DNA of 64,000 bases. It comes from Paracoccaceae bacterium (GTDB lineage Bacteria; Pseudomonadota; Alphaproteobacteria; Rhodobacterales; Rhodobacteraceae). This document shows, piece by piece, positions 28,185 through 37,834 of this stretch. The stretch's first letter is position 1. The number at the start of each line of letters is the position of its first letter. Position numbers and translations under genes: made by a program. Location of the stretch: positions 94,015-158,014 of the forward strand of contig JABSSD010000119.1 in assembly GCA_013214575.1 (NCBI GenBank). The letters are read 5' to 3'. The notes under the pieces are model-generated. The model made no database searches, was not told the DNA's origin, and saw only the letters and a list, made by a program, of their open reading frames with translations.

Positions 28185-29465
28185 TCAGTGAAGTTGTTTT
28201 CTGATGCGCCGCACGGCCAGCCAGACCAGTGCCACCACCGGTAAAGTGAGGATGGCGGTCAGCGTGCCCTTGCTGAGGCCCAGCAGCACCGCCAGCGGAT
28301 AGCCGACATAGGCCGCCAGCGACACGCTGTAGTAGCTGATGGCGACGACAGACAGGCCCTCGACCGTGGTCTGCAAGCGCAGCGCCAGATCCGCGCGCCG
28401 GTCCATGCTTTCCAGCAGCGCCTGATTCTGCGCGCTGCGTTCCACATCAACCCGCGTTCTCAGCAATTCACCGGCGCGCCGCGCCCGATCCGCCAGAATA
28501 CCCAGCCGCGCCTCGGTGGATTTCACCGTCCGCATTGCCGGTTCATAGCGGCGCAGCATGAAGTCAGCGAAGCTCTGATATCCCGCATAGCGCGCCTCGC
28601 GCAGCAGGCTGATGCGCTGGTTGACCAGCGCCTCATAGGCGCCGGTAGCGCCAAACCGGAACGCCGACCGCGCCGCCATTGTTTCCAGCTCGGCCGAAAT
28701 GGTCAGCAGTTGCGACAGGGTCTGGTCGGCAGGCATCTGGCCGCCGGTCATCTGCATCATCATCTCGGACAGATGGGTGTCGAGCCCGCCGATATCCGGG
28801 ACAAGCCGCCGCGACTGTGAGAATCCCAGCATCGACATTGCCCGGTAGGTCTCGATCTCGCAGAGCCGCTGCACAATGCGCCCCACCCGCCGGGCGCCGG
28901 TTTCAGGGCTGACAAAGACCGCAAAGCGCATGTGGCCGGCCGGATCAATGCGAAAGTCGCCCGCCACCACCGCACTGCCATCCAGTACCTCGGAGACGGC
29001 CAGGCTTTCGGGCACAAACCAGTCGCCCAGATCACCGGCCATTTGGTCAGCCTGGGGCCGTGTCTCAACCCGGAAAACGAGGGATGTAACGCGCTTTCCC
29101 GGCGCCGCAGCCAACCAGCTTGCCGGGAACGCCTCATAATCCACCGGATCAAAGGCGCGGCTGCTGACCCCCACCGAATAGATCATATAGCTGACGAATT
29201 CGGTGTGCTGTTCCCACTTCAGATGATGCCGCCCGATCTGCGCTGAATGGTGAGTGGCCCCGGGTTTGGGATGGGGCACGTCATGGCGGTCCAGCAGATC
29301 AATCAGATGCCGCAGATCCTGGCTGCGATCGCGGTGCTCCGCCTCATGGTCTTGTTTGATGGTCAGATAGACCACCGTGCAGGGCCCCTGCATGGTGAGA
29401 AAGGGACGGGCGTGCAGCTCGTTGGCAAGCTGATAGCGCAGCGGGTGGTCCTGTATCTGTGGCAT
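28185..29465 (-). CDS. DUF3422 family membrane-anchored protein
   Basis: 426-residue protein matching the DUF3422 family, beginning MPQIQDHPLRYQLANELHARPF (the His/Arg-rich RYQLxNELHARPF opening is typical). A soluble N-terminal two-thirds is followed by a helical region rich in charged residues (about 300-370), then two hydrophobic segments near the C-terminus (VVAISYYSVSLAAYVGYPLAVLLG and TLTAILTLPVVALVWLAVRRI). The topology predicts a large cytoplasmic domain anchored at its C-terminus. I do not know a function for the family. It is isolated between a terminated plus-strand operon and the pnt genes. Confidence 0.85.
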   Translation of the reverse strand: MPQIQDHPLRYQLANELHARPFLTMQGPCTVVYLTIKQDHEAEHRDRSQDLRHLIDLLDRHDVPHPKPGATHHSAQIGRHHLKWEQHTEFVSYMIYSVGVSSRAFDPVDYEAFPASWLAAAPGKRVTSLVFRVETRPQADQMAGDLGDWFVPESLAVSEVLDGSAVVAGDFRIDPAGHMRFAVFVSPETGARRVGRIVQRLCEIETYRAMSMLGFSQSRRLVPDIGGLDTHLSEMMMQMTGGQMPADQTLSQLLTISAELETMAARSAFRFGATGAYEALVNQRISLLREARYAGYQSFADFMLRRYEPAMRTVKSTEARLGILADRARRAGELLRTRVDVERSAQNQALLESMDRRADLALRLQTTVEGLSVVAISYYSVSLAAYVGYPLAVLLGLSKGTLTAILTLPVVALVWLAVRRIRKQLH

Positions 29466-29594
29466 TGCGGGCTCCTGGTATGAACCGGCAGAGTATATGC
29501 CTGCCTCAGACCTGTAAAGAAACCTATTATTTCAACATGTTACCGGAATACCATCGTATACAGGCGGTTCAATCAGTATTTGGGGGACGGCAAT

Positions 29595-29651
29595 GGGGCT
29601 CTGCCCCAGCGACCAAAGGCCGCTCCCCGAGGTATTTAAAACAAGAAGAAG
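29595..29651. repeat. Composite dispersed repeat: GC hairpin plus GGTATTT-AAGAAGAAG
   Basis: GGGGC-TCT-GCCCC (29595-29607), then GCTCCCCGAGGTATTTAAAA and CAAGAAGAAG. It has the same layout as 2811-2860 and, inverted, 41205-41248, and lies just beyond the pntB terminator. Confidence 0.75.
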
Positions 29652-29656
29652 ATATG

Positions 29657-29686
29657 AAAAAGGCGCCCCCGTAGGAGCGCCTTTTT
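29657..29686. terminator. Bidirectional intrinsic terminator downstream of pntB
   Basis: AAAAAGGCGC and GCGCCTTTTT are perfect 10-bp arms around a 10-nt loop. On the minus strand the hairpin follows the pntB stop by about 18 nt and ends in a U-run. Confidence 0.85.
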
Positions 29687-29704
29687 GTCGCAATTTCCGT
29701 TGAT

Positions 29705-31138
29705 TTAAGAGATCAGTTTCAACAGCATATCCAGGCTGGCCTTGGCATCGCCATAGAACATTCGGGTATTGTCCTTGAAGAACAGCGGGTTCTCAATGCC
29801 CGAATAGCCGGTGCCCTGGCCTCGTTTGGAGACGAACACCTGCTTGGCTTTCCAGCATTCCAGCACTGGCATGCCGGCGATCGGCGAGTTGGGATCGTCC
29901 TGCGCCGCCGGGTTGACGATGTCGTTGGAGCCGATGACGATGGCCACATCGGTCTCTGCGAAGTCGCCGTTGATTTCGTCCATCTCCATGACGATATCAT
30001 AGGGCACCCTGGCTTCGGCCAGCAGCACGTTCATATGGCCAGGCAGACGCCCCGCCACCGGGTGGATGGCAAAGCGCACGGTCTTGCCCTTGGCGCGCAA
30101 CCGGCGGGTCAGTTCCGCCACGTTCTGCTGCGCCTGTGCCACCGCCATGCCGTAGCCGGGGATGATGACGATGCTGTCGGCCTCGTCCAGCGCGGTTGCG
30201 ACCCCCTCGGCATCGATGGCGATCTGTTCGCCCTCGACCGCCATTTGCGGACCTGAGGTACCACCAAAGCCGCCCAGGATCACGCTGACAAACGAGCGGT
30301 TCATCGCCTTGCACATGATATAGGACAGGATTGCCCCGGAGGAGCCAACCAGCGCGCCGACCACGATCAGCAGGTCATTGCCCAGCGAGAAGCCAATCGC
30401 CGCCGCCGCCCAGCCCGAGTAGCTGTTCAGCATCGACACCACCACTGGCATGTCGGCACCGCCGATGCCCATGATCAGATGATAGCCGATGAACAGCGCA
30501 GCCAGTGTCATCAGCGCCAGCGGCAAAAAGCCTCCGGTGTTGAAGTACCAGATCAGGCAGATGACCGAGAGTGCCGCCGCGACTGCGTTCAGCATGTGAC
30601 CGCCCGGCAGTTTTGTCGCCACCGAGCCAAGCTTGCCCGACAGTTTGCCATAGGCCACCACCGAGCCGGTAAAGGTCACCGCACCGATGAAGATGCCCAG
30701 GAACACCTCGACCCGCAGGATGGATTGCTCAACCGGTGTCTTCTGCGCCAGCAGCGCGGCAAAGCCCTCCAGACCCTCGCGCGCCTCGGCAGACATCGCC
30801 AGGACATTGCCCAGCTCAATATGGGCGTTGAAGCCAACAAACACCGCCGCCAGGCCGACCAGCGAGTGCATCGCCGCCACCAGTTGTGGCATCTCGGTCA
30901 TCTGCACCTTGTTTGCCACATAGGTGCCGATCAAGCCGCCACCTGCGATCAGCAGCAGCGACAGTAGCCACAGGCCTGAGCCGGGACCGACAAGCGTTGC
31001 GAATACCGCCAGGCCCATGCTGACGATGCCATACCAGACCGCCCGCTTGGCGCTTTCCTGACCGGACAACCCGCCCAAGCTCAGGATGAAGAGAACCGCC
31101 GCAACCACATAGGCGGCAATTGTGAAGCCAAATTCCAT
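29705..31138 (-). CDS. pntB: NAD(P) transhydrogenase subunit beta
   Basis: Membrane and NADP(H)-binding subunit of proton-translocating transhydrogenase, which uses the proton-motive force to make NADPH from NADH. 477 residues from [11 protein letters not shown]; the track ORF adds 12 residues. The first 290 residues are transmembrane helices. The C-terminal soluble domain has [55 protein letters not shown] and [20 protein letters not shown], all NADP-site signatures. The stop of pntA is 13 nt upstream. Confidence 0.96.
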   Translation of the reverse strand: MEFGFTIAAYVVAAVLFILSLGGLSGQESAKRAVWYGIVSMGLAVFATLVGPGSGLWLLSLLLIAGGGLIGTYVANKVQMTEMPQLVAAMHSLVGLAAVFVGFNAHIELGNVLAMSAEAREGLEGFAALLAQKTPVEQSILRVEVFLGIFIGAVTFTGSVVAYGKLSGKLGSVATKLPGGHMLNAVAAALSVICLIWYFNTGGFLPLALMTLAALFIGYHLIMGIGGADMPVVVSMLNSYSGWAAAAIGFSLGNDLLIVVGALVGSSGAILSYIMCKAMNRSFVSVILGGFGGTSGPQMAVEGEQIAIDAEGVATALDEADSIVIIPGYGMAVAQAQQNVAELTRRLRAKGKTVRFAIHPVAGRLPGHMNVLLAEARVPYDIVMEMDEINGDFAETDVAIVIGSNDIVNPAAQDDPNSPIAGMPVLECWKAKQVFVSKRGQGTGYSGIENPLFFKDNTRMFYGDAKASLDMLLKLIS

Positions 31139-31151
31139 GATCCAGACCTCC

Positions 31152-32723
31152 TTATGATTTCTGGAACATGGCAAGCATGCGCCGTGTTACGAGGAAGCCG
31201 CCAAAGATGTTGATCCCCGCCATGAAGATGGACAGCGAGGCCAGCAAGATCACCAGCCAGGAGCCAGATCCAATCTGCATCAATGCGCCCAGAATGATGA
31301 TCGACGAGATCGCATTGGTCACCGCCATCAGTGGCGTGTGCAGCGAATGCGCCACCCCCCAGATCACCTGGAAACCAACAAAACAGGCCAGTACAAAGAC
31401 GATAAAGTGCTGCATGAAGGAGGCCGGTGCAAACAGGCCTGCCAGCAGGATCAAGCCGCCGCCAACTGCCAGCAAAGTGATCTGCTGTTTGGTGGCCGCT
31501 TTGAAAGCGGCGACCTCAGCCGCACGTTTTTCCTCTGGCGTCAGCTCTGGCACCACTTGCTTGGGCTTGGCGGCAATCGCCTGAATTTTTGGCGGCGGCG
31601 GCGGGAAGGTAATCTCGCCCTGATGGGTGACCGTGGCGCCGCGAATGACGTCATCTTCCATGTTGTGATTGATCTGGCCGTCCTTTTCAGGGGTCAGATC
31701 ACTGATCATATGGCGGACGTTGGTGGCATAGAGTGTCGATGCCTGCGCCGCCATCCGGCTGGGGAAATCGGTATAGCCGATGATGATGACGCCATTGTCG
31801 GTGACGATCTTTTCGTCCATCACCGTCAGCTTGCAGTTGCCACCCTTTTCCGCCGCCAGGTCAATAATCACCGAGCCGGGCTTCATCGCTGCAACCATAT
31901 CTTCGGTCCACAGCTCAGGCGCCTCGCGGTTGGGGATCAGTGCCGTGGTGATGACGATGTCAACCTGCGGCGCCAGCTCGCGGAATTTGGCCAGCTGTGC
32001 CTCGCGGAACTCTGGGCTCGACACTGACGCATAGCCACCAGTGGCGGCGCCATCAGCCTGATCTTCCTCAAAGTCGAGATAGACAAACTCGGCGCCCATG
32101 CTTTCAACCTGCTCGGCCGCTTCGGGACGCACGTCAAACGCCAGGGTGATCGCACCGAGGCTGGTCGAAGTGCCAATGGCGGCCAACCCGGCAACGCCAG
32201 CGCCAATCACAAGAACCCGTGCCGGCGGCACCTTGCCCGCCGCAGTGATCTGACCGGTAAAGAAGCGACCAAAGTTGTTGCCCGCCTCGATCACCGCGCG
32301 GTAGCCGGCGATATTGGCCATCGACGACAGCGCATCCATCTTTTGCGCCCGCGAAATACGGGGCACCATTTCCATCGCGATCACATTGGCGCGCTTGGAT
32401 TTGGCCAGCTCCAGCCCATCAGCGTTGCCACCGGGATTGAAAAAGGAGATCAGCGTCTTCTTGCCGTTCAACCGCTTCAGCTCAACCTCGCTGGGCTGGC
32501 GCACCTTGGCAATGATATCCACCGTTTTCCACAGCGCAGCCGCAGTATTGAGGATCTCGACACCCGCCTCAACATAGCTGGCGTCCGAGAAACCAGCAGC
32601 CACCCCGGCGCCGGTTTCAAGGGCGCAGTCATAGCCCAGTTTCTGCAACTGACGTGCAGAGTCCGGCGTCATCGCAACGCGCGCCTCGCCCTTAAACATC
32701 TCTTTTGGTGTACCTATCTTCAC
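31152..32723 (-). CDS. pntA: NAD(P) transhydrogenase subunit alpha
   Basis: NAD(H)-binding subunit with C-terminal membrane helices, 523 residues. The N-terminal alanine dehydrogenase-like domain starts [20 protein letters not shown], the Rossmann motif is [16 protein letters not shown], and the mobile loop contains [18 protein letters not shown]. Four predicted transmembrane helices lie after residue 430. I chose a GTG start at 32723, which has GAGGGGGAC about 8 nt upstream. The track ORF extends 40 residues into a segment lacking family resemblance. First gene of pntAB. Confidence 0.94.
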   Translation of the reverse strand: MKIGTPKEMFKGEARVAMTPDSARQLQKLGYDCALETGAGVAAGFSDASYVEAGVEILNTAAALWKTVDIIAKVRQPSEVELKRLNGKKTLISFFNPGGNADGLELAKSKRANVIAMEMVPRISRAQKMDALSSMANIAGYRAVIEAGNNFGRFFTGQITAAGKVPPARVLVIGAGVAGLAAIGTSTSLGAITLAFDVRPEAAEQVESMGAEFVYLDFEEDQADGAATGGYASVSSPEFREAQLAKFRELAPQVDIVITTALIPNREAPELWTEDMVAAMKPGSVIIDLAAEKGGNCKLTVMDEKIVTDNGVIIIGYTDFPSRMAAQASTLYATNVRHMISDLTPEKDGQINHNMEDDVIRGATVTHQGEITFPPPPPKIQAIAAKPKQVVPELTPEEKRAAEVAAFKAATKQQITLLAVGGGLILLAGLFAPASFMQHFIVFVLACFVGFQVIWGVAHSLHTPLMAVTNAISSIIILGALMQIGSGSWLVILLASLSIFMAGINIFGGFLVTRRMLAMFQKS

Positions 32724-32861
32724 CGTATCGGTCCCCCTCGGCTTGGCCGTGCCCGCACCAATCAGGTACGGATCGCAAAAAATTTCCCTACCCGACGCAA
32801 GATACTTGCGCAAGGACTTCGCTGCAACGCCGCATTTTTTCACTGCAGCGCGGCATTCTCT

Positions 32862-33365
32862 CTACACCCAGCGGCGGGTCTTTTGTTCGTAGCGGCCCCA
32901 GTCGGCCCGAAACACGCGCCGCATCCGGTTCTCTTCCGGGATAACAAACCGTTTTTCCAGGATCCAGATGAACACCGGGATCATTGGCAGCGACAGCACC
33001 GCATCAAACCACAGGATGAAGCCTGCCAGAATAAGAACGTCCCCCAGATAGATCGGATTTCGCGAGCGGCTGAAGATCCCCGACTGCACCAGATGGCTGG
33101 GCGTCTTATGGGGCAGAACGGTGGTGTGCTGCCGCCGCATTTCATAGACCGCAAGCGCCGTCAGCAGCAGCCCGCCGCCGATCAGCAATCCGCTCAGGAA
33201 ATCAGCCCAGCCATCGCCGAACCCCAGCCCCAACGAAAGGAATCTCGCCTGTGCCCAGGCGCCAAGCACGCAGCCCAACAGCCACAGCGGTGGCAGATCC
33301 AACCGTTGCATCAAAAATCGCCCCGCTGGGGGGTGCTTATAAATATCTTGATCATTGCGGGCCAC
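32862..33365 (-). CDS. Isoprenylcysteine carboxyl methyltransferase (ICMT)-like membrane protein
   Basis: 167-residue membrane protein with four hydrophobic segments and the C-terminal ICMT/PEMT-type signature, here SGIFSRSRNPIYLGDVLIL and IPEENRMRRVFRADWGRYEQKTRRWV. The RNPxY and E-E-R elements correspond to S-adenosylmethionine-binding residues in the family. Bacterial members methylate lipids or unknown small molecules, and no prenylated protein substrate is implied. A second in-frame Met (MQRLDLPP) is a possible shorter start. Confidence 0.75.
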   Translation of the reverse strand: MARNDQDIYKHPPAGRFLMQRLDLPPLWLLGCVLGAWAQARFLSLGLGFGDGWADFLSGLLIGGGLLLTALAVYEMRRQHTTVLPHKTPSHLVQSGIFSRSRNPIYLGDVLILAGFILWFDAVLSLPMIPVFIWILEKRFVIPEENRMRRVFRADWGRYEQKTRRWV

Positions 33366-33719
33366 TTTCCCCTTCTAATGGCGACAGGTCCAGAGCCAAT
33401 CGACCTCTGGGGTTCAGAAAGGACAGATTGCCCAAAACTTATGCAAACGACGAATCTCTTACCGATTGCGGCATGATCCTGCACATATTGCCAAAAATGC
33501 CTACGTATACTTCGGCATGCTGCCTTTCGTTGAAAGTCGTCCCAGCCGTTTTTCGCATGGGCGCGGTGCTCTCTGGGTCAGGGATGAGATCCGCTGACAT
33601 GCGGCGCAGCGGGTGTTTCACAATGGCGCCAGAACAGGCAAACACCGTTTTTGTGACGGCACGATCCTCTTGCCATACCCCGCGCTCTGGCTAGGCTCGT
33701 GGCAGGAGGAGATTGCGAC
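33366..33719. other. Intergenic region, no gene supported
   Basis: 354 nt between the divergent ICMT-like and SDR genes. The short ORFs in it overlap on both strands and resemble no family. It presumably holds both promoters, and I see no RNA gene or convincing operator. Confidence 0.55.
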
Positions 33720-34472
33720 ATGACACTAGACGGTAAACACGCATTGGTCACCGGCGGCGGCACCGGCATCGGACTGGCAATTGCCCAGGCACTGGCGGCG
33801 CAGGGGGCGCAGGTCACCATAACCGGGCGCCGCACGCAGGTGCTGGAACAGGCCGCGGGCAACGGGCTGCACGCCGTGCAAATGGATGTGGCAAACGAGG
33901 ACTCGGTGGTCAGTGGCGTCGCCAAGGCGATTGAGGCGCGCGGTCCGGTGCAGATCTGCGTGCCCAATGCAGGCATTGCCGAGGGCCGCGCCCTGCATAA
34001 GACCGACATGGCGTTCTGGCGTACCATGATGGCGATCAACGTCGACGGCTGTTTTCTGACCATCCGCGAGTGTCTCAAGTCGATGCACGGCACCGACTGG
34101 GGCCGGGTTATCGCGATTTCCTCGATTGCCGGGCTAAAGGGGCTGAAGGGCGCCAGCTGCTATTCGGCCTCCAAACACGCGATGATCGGCATGATCAAAG
34201 CCTTGGCGGCGGATCATCTGGGCAAGCCCTATACGTTCAACGCCCTGTGCCCGGCCTATGTGGACACCAACATTGTCCCGCAGAACATTGAAAGCATCGT
34301 GAAACGCACCGGCATGAGCGCGGAAGATGCGATGCAGGTCATGCTGGGGGCCAACCCTCATGGTCGCCTGATCGCCCCCGAGGAAGTCGCCGAAGCAGCG
34401 CTGTTTCTCTGCGGTCCGAACTCTGGCTCGGTGAACGGCCAGACCCTGCAAATCTCCGGCGGAGAGATGTAA
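33720..34472 (+). CDS. Short-chain dehydrogenase/reductase
   Basis: 250-residue classical SDR. Its motifs are the NAD(P)-binding TGGGTGIG, PNAGIAEGRA, the catalytic Ser of ISSIAG, and YSASKHA with Tyr and Lys. The C-terminal half resembles 3-hydroxyacyl/3-hydroxybutyrate dehydrogenases (CPAYVDTNIVPQNIE). The ATG at 33720 is preceded by GGAGGAGA, so I preferred it to the track start seven codons upstream. The stop overlaps the YjbR gene start, so the two are co-translated. The substrate is not identifiable from sequence. Confidence 0.85.
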   Translation: MTLDGKHALVTGGGTGIGLAIAQALAAQGAQVTITGRRTQVLEQAAGNGLHAVQMDVANEDSVVSGVAKAIEARGPVQICVPNAGIAEGRALHKTDMAFWRTMMAINVDGCFLTIRECLKSMHGTDWGRVIAISSIAGLKGLKGASCYSASKHAMIGMIKALAADHLGKPYTFNALCPAYVDTNIVPQNIESIVKRTGMSAEDAMQVMLGANPHGRLIAPEEVAEAALFLCGPNSGSVNGQTLQISGGEM

Positions 34473-34843
34473 TGGATCGCGCCAGCTTCAACACATTCTG
34501 CGCCGCCATGCCCGCCACCAGCCATGTGGTGCAATGGGGCAATGCGGATGTGTGGAAAGTTGGCCCCAAGGTCTTTGCCATCTGTGGCTGGGCCGACGGC
34601 TGCGATGCGTTCACCTTCAAGGTGAGTGAGATCGCCTATGAGGTGTTGCAAGAGCAGCCGGGCATCCGCCCAGCCCCCTATCTGGCCTCACGCGGGATGA
34701 AATGGCTGCAACACTATGACAGCCCGGGGCTGTCAGATACCGAGTTGCGGCGACACATCATGATTTCCTATGATCTGGTCGCCGCAGGTCTGTCAAAAAA
34801 GAAACGCCGCGACCTGGGCATTCCCCAGCCTGACCAGACTTAA
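34472..34843 (+). CDS. MmcQ/YjbR family protein
   Basis: 123-residue protein of the YjbR fold, which has a CyaY-like or double-wing appearance and is often annotated as DNA-binding. Motifs seen are VVQWGNADVWKVGPKVFAICGW near the N-terminus, PAPYLASRGMKWLQ, and the C-terminal LRRHIMISYDLVAAGLSKKKRRDLGI. It overlaps the SDR gene by one base. The biochemical function of this family is not established. Confidence 0.82.
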   Translation: MDRASFNTFCAAMPATSHVVQWGNADVWKVGPKVFAICGWADGCDAFTFKVSEIAYEVLQEQPGIRPAPYLASRGMKWLQHYDSPGLSDTELRRHIMISYDLVAAGLSKKKRRDLGIPQPDQT

Positions 34844-34862
34844 GCCAGCCAATCAAAGGCGC

Positions 34863-35081
34863 TCAGGCCTGCCCTTTTACCCGCACGTCAACCGGCGTGA
34901 TCAATGTGGCCAGATAGGTTCGGATATCGCTGTCCCAGTCAGCAGGGTCTTCGCCATGCGCAAATTCGGCATGCAGTTCGATGAGTTTCCAAACTTCGGT
35001 TTCCGTGGCCGCCACCAGGCTGGCCGGGCAAGTTTCCATTCCTTCACAATCGCGGCAGGCATATGAGTACGCATTGGACAT
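34863..35081 (-). CDS. Small DUF1059-like protein
   Basis: 72-residue acidic protein with the pattern YACRDCEGMETCPASLVAATETEVWKLIELHAEFAHG. Cysteines C9, C12 and C18 and the terminal HAxxAHG match DUF1059 proteins, possibly a small metal-binding fold. Convergent to the YjbR gene with 19 nt between stops. I am confident it is coding, less so about the family limits. Confidence 0.7.
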   Translation of the reverse strand: MSNAYSYACRDCEGMETCPASLVAATETEVWKLIELHAEFAHGEDPADWDSDIRTYLATLITPVDVRVKGQA

Positions 35082-35127
35082 CGCTGATCCCCTTTTCCAC
35101 CTTTCACCAGTTAGACCCGGGTCTGTT

Positions 35128-35156
35128 TTAGCAAGCGGATTAATCGCGGATATAAT
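35128..35156 (+). promoter_or_regulatory. Promoter candidate for the kyn operon
   Basis: TTAGCA-N17-TATAAT, with a perfect -10 hexamer, lies 77 nt before the kynU ATG. This leaves a leader of about 70 nt in which I see no attenuator. Confidence 0.5.
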
Positions 35157-35233
35157 TGGCTCGACAGCTTGCCCCGCGTCGCATACTCAATTTGAGCTTT
35201 ATCCTTGAATTTCATTTACCCAACGAGGCCCCT

Positions 35234-36427
35234 ATGACCGACTTTGCCGCCACCAAAGCGATGTTCCACCTGCCTCAGGGCATGATCTACCTGGACGGCA
35301 ACTCGCTGGGCCCGCTGCCCCTTGCCGCCACCAAACGGGTTGCCACTATGATGCAGGACGAATGGGGTGAAATGCTGATCACCGGCTGGAACAAGGCCGG
35401 CTGGATGCAAAAATCGACCGAGCTGGGGGATCGCATCGGCCGCTTGATCGGCGCTGAGCCAGGTCATGTGGTGATGGGCGACACCCTGTCGATCAAGGTT
35501 TATCAGGCCGTTGCCTCGGCGCTGGAGCTGAACCCAACCCGCAAGGTGGTACTGTCAGACAATGGCAACTTCCCCACCGATCTTTATATGGCCGACGGGC
35601 TGCTGCGCTCGCTGGGCGATGACTATGAACTGCGGGTGGTCGATCCGCAGGCGGTGGGTGACAATCTGAGCGACGACGTCGCGGTGCTGATGTTGACCCA
35701 GGTGGATTATCGCACCGGCCGCATTCACGACATGCAGGCGTTGACCGAACAGGCCCAGGCCAAGGGCATCGTCACCGTCTGGGATCTGGCCCATTCTGCA
35801 GGCGCCCTGCCGGTGGATCTGGCCGCCTGCGGTGCTGATTTTGCAGTGGGATGCAGCTATAAATACCTAAACGGCGGCCCCGGCGCTCCGGCCTTTATCT
35901 ATGTCGCCCCGCGCCACGCCGATCAGATCCGCCCGGCCCTCTCTGGCTGGCTGGGCCACGAATCCCCCTTTGCCTTTGACCTCAACTACCGCCCGGCTCC
36001 CGGCGTTGAACGGATGCGCGTCGGCACCCCGCCGGTGCTGCAGCTCACCGCGCTTGAGGCGGCAATGGACATCTGGGACATGGCCGACATGGCCTCGGTG
36101 CGCGCCAAGTCCATTGAACTTTGCGATCTGTTCATTGCCGAGGTCGAGGCCCAGTGCCCGATGCTGACCCTCGCCAGCCCCCGCGATGGTAGCCAGCGCG
36201 GCAGTCAGGTCTCGTTCCGCTTCCCCGAGGGCTATGCGGCGATGCAGGCGATCATCGCCCGCGGAGTCATCGGCGATTTCCGTGCCCCCGACATCATGCG
36301 CTTTGGCTTTACGCCGCTGTATATCGACGAGGGTGACGTGCGCGCCGCTGCTGCCATCATTGCAGATGTGATGACCAATAATCTGTGGGATCGCCCGGAA
36401 TACAAAATCCGCTCTGCGGTGACGTGA
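35234..36427 (+). CDS. kynU: Kynureninase
   Basis: PLP enzyme hydrolysing kynurenine to anthranilate and alanine. 397 residues from MTDFAATKAMFHLPQGMIYLDGNSLGPLP; the track ORF adds 26 untranslated codons. Typical motifs are LTQVDYRTGRIHDM, WDLAHSAGALPVDLAACGADFAVGCSYKYLNGGPGAPAFIYV with the PLP lysine in SYKYLNGGPG, and the C-terminal DFRAPDIMRFGFTPLYI. The GTG of the next gene overlaps its stop. With kynA downstream it forms a tryptophan-to-anthranilate route, but kynurenine formamidase is not in the window. Confidence 0.96.
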   Translation: MTDFAATKAMFHLPQGMIYLDGNSLGPLPLAATKRVATMMQDEWGEMLITGWNKAGWMQKSTELGDRIGRLIGAEPGHVVMGDTLSIKVYQAVASALELNPTRKVVLSDNGNFPTDLYMADGLLRSLGDDYELRVVDPQAVGDNLSDDVAVLMLTQVDYRTGRIHDMQALTEQAQAKGIVTVWDLAHSAGALPVDLAACGADFAVGCSYKYLNGGPGAPAFIYVAPRHADQIRPALSGWLGHESPFAFDLNYRPAPGVERMRVGTPPVLQLTALEAAMDIWDMADMASVRAKSIELCDLFIAEVEAQCPMLTLASPRDGSQRGSQVSFRFPEGYAAMQAIIARGVIGDFRAPDIMRFGFTPLYIDEGDVRAAAAIIADVMTNNLWDRPEYKIRSAVT

Positions 36428-36915
36428 ATGTCGCGATTCGGGCATATCATCGCGATGACGCGGAACCGTTGTACGACATTTTTGTCGAGGCCATCCATGA
36501 TGGGGCCTCGGCCCACTATAGCCTTGCCCAACGACAGGCCTGGGCTCCCGACACAGATATGCCCGATAAATGGCCCGGCAGGTTGGCGACGCTCAATGTC
36601 TGGGTGGCCGAAGCTGACGGCGAAATTGCCGGTTTCATGGCCGCAACCCCGCAGGGCTACATCGACTTTGCCTTCCTGCGCCCCCGCTGGATGGGCCGCT
36701 CTGTGGCGCAAGCTCTCTATGACGTCATCCTTGAACGGGCGCGCAGTGCAGATCTGACGCGGATGACGACCCATGCTAGCCTAATGGCGCGGCCCTTCTT
36801 TGCACGGCAAGGCTGGCAGGTCGATAAAATGGAAATAGTTGACAGAAACGGCGAGCAGCTAAAGCGCTTTGCCATGTCACTGACTTTGGGAGCCCCCCAT
36901 GACCCAACCCTATGA
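36424..36915 (+). CDS. GNAT-family N-acetyltransferase embedded in the kyn operon
   Basis: Starting at a GTG that overlaps the kynU stop (GTGA), this gives 163 residues: [24 protein letters not shown], a GNAT beta1-alpha1 opening; [17 protein letters not shown], beta3-beta4; [23 protein letters not shown], the acetyl-CoA pyrophosphate loop region; and [19 protein letters not shown], a GNAT C-terminal motif. The track ORF begins 13 codons upstream inside kynU. Its 3' end overlaps kynA by 17 bp. The acceptor is unknown; placement suggests a kynurenine, anthranilate or amino acid metabolite, which is inference. Confidence 0.82.
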   Translation: MNVAIRAYHRDDAEPLYDIFVEAIHDGASAHYSLAQRQAWAPDTDMPDKWPGRLATLNVWVAEADGEIAGFMAATPQGYIDFAFLRPRWMGRSVAQALYDVILERARSADLTRMTTHASLMARPFFARQGWQVDKMEIVDRNGEQLKRFAMSLTLGAPHDPTL

Positions 36916-37732
36916 CCCGGCCAAAGATGGCGCCAAGATGGATTTCAAGGATCACATGTCCTATGGCGACTACCTGTCGCTGGATATGCTGCTGAACGCC
37001 CAGAAAACCTGGACCGACACCCATGACGAGATGCTGTTCATCATTCAGCACCAGACTTCGGAACTGTGGATGCGGCTGGCGCTGCACGAGCTGGACGCCG
37101 CCCGGACCTGCCTGCAAAACGGCAAGGCGCATCAGGCCTTCAAAATGCTGTCCCGGGTGTCGCGGATCTTTGAACAGCTGAATTCGGCCTGGGACGTGCT
37201 GCGCACCATGACGCCCTCGGACTATACCGCCTTTCGCGATGCACTAGGGCAAAGCTCGGGCTTTCAGTCACATCAGTACCGGCTGATTGAATTCATGCTG
37301 GGCAATCGCAACACGGCAATGCTGAAACCGCATGCGCATCGCCCGGATCTGGTGGCGCTGCTCGAGGCTGAGCTGGCGCAGCCATCCCTGTATGACGTGG
37401 CCATCAAGGCGCTATCCCAAAGCTTCTCGCTGCCCGACGAGGTGCTGAACCGAGACCTGCCCGAGGCCTACCAGCCGCATGCTGCCGTTCAGGCCGCCTG
37501 GACCGAGGTCTACCGCAATCCGGAAAGCCACTGGGAACTGTATGAACTGGCCGAGAAATTGGTCGATCTGGAGGATTATTTCCGCCGCTGGCGCTTCAAC
37601 CATGTGACCACGGTTGAACGTGTCATCGGCTTCAAACGCGGCACCGGCGGCACCGGCGGCGTCAGCTATCTGAAACGGATGCTGGCGGTCGAGCTGTTTC
37701 CCGAGCTGTGGCACCTGCGCACCGAGTTATAG
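36899..37732 (+). CDS. kynA: Tryptophan 2,3-dioxygenase
   Basis: Heme enzyme opening the indole ring of tryptophan to N-formylkynurenine. The 277-residue protein has [35 protein letters not shown] with the distal-side His of the family, [18 protein letters not shown] with the conserved Arg, and [28 protein letters not shown] with the proximal heme-ligand His and the substrate-binding GTGG loop. Start overlaps the GNAT gene. It ends just before a cluster of inverted repeats convergent with the tetR gene. Confidence 0.96.
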   Translation: MTQPYDPAKDGAKMDFKDHMSYGDYLSLDMLLNAQKTWTDTHDEMLFIIQHQTSELWMRLALHELDAARTCLQNGKAHQAFKMLSRVSRIFEQLNSAWDVLRTMTPSDYTAFRDALGQSSGFQSHQYRLIEFMLGNRNTAMLKPHAHRPDLVALLEAELAQPSLYDVAIKALSQSFSLPDEVLNRDLPEAYQPHAAVQAAWTEVYRNPESHWELYELAEKLVDLEDYFRRWRFNHVTTVERVIGFKRGTGGTGGVSYLKRMLAVELFPELWHLRTEL

Positions 37733-37752
37733 CAAGTACAATTGTGCAAAAC

Positions 37753-37834
37753 GGCGCGGCACTCTTCGATTTCTTCAAAGAAATCGGCACGGAAAATTCA
37801 AATTTTCCGGTTACCTTGGCCTGAGAGCCGCGCC
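37753..37834. terminator. Nested hairpin array between kynA and tetR
   Basis: Two adjacent perfect palindromes, GATTTCTTCAAAGAAATC (37768-37785) and CGGAAAATTCAAATTTTCCG (37790-37809), are enclosed by outer arms GGCGCGGC (37753-37760) and GCCGCGCC (37827-37834). This could fold as a three-way junction. The right outer arm is inside the tetR coding end. It probably terminates both convergent genes. Confidence 0.6.

Noticed and set aside
33439-33645. 68-aa minus-strand ORF between the ICMT-like and SDR genes
   Set aside because: No ribosome-binding site, no family resemblance, and competing overlapping ORFs on the other strand.
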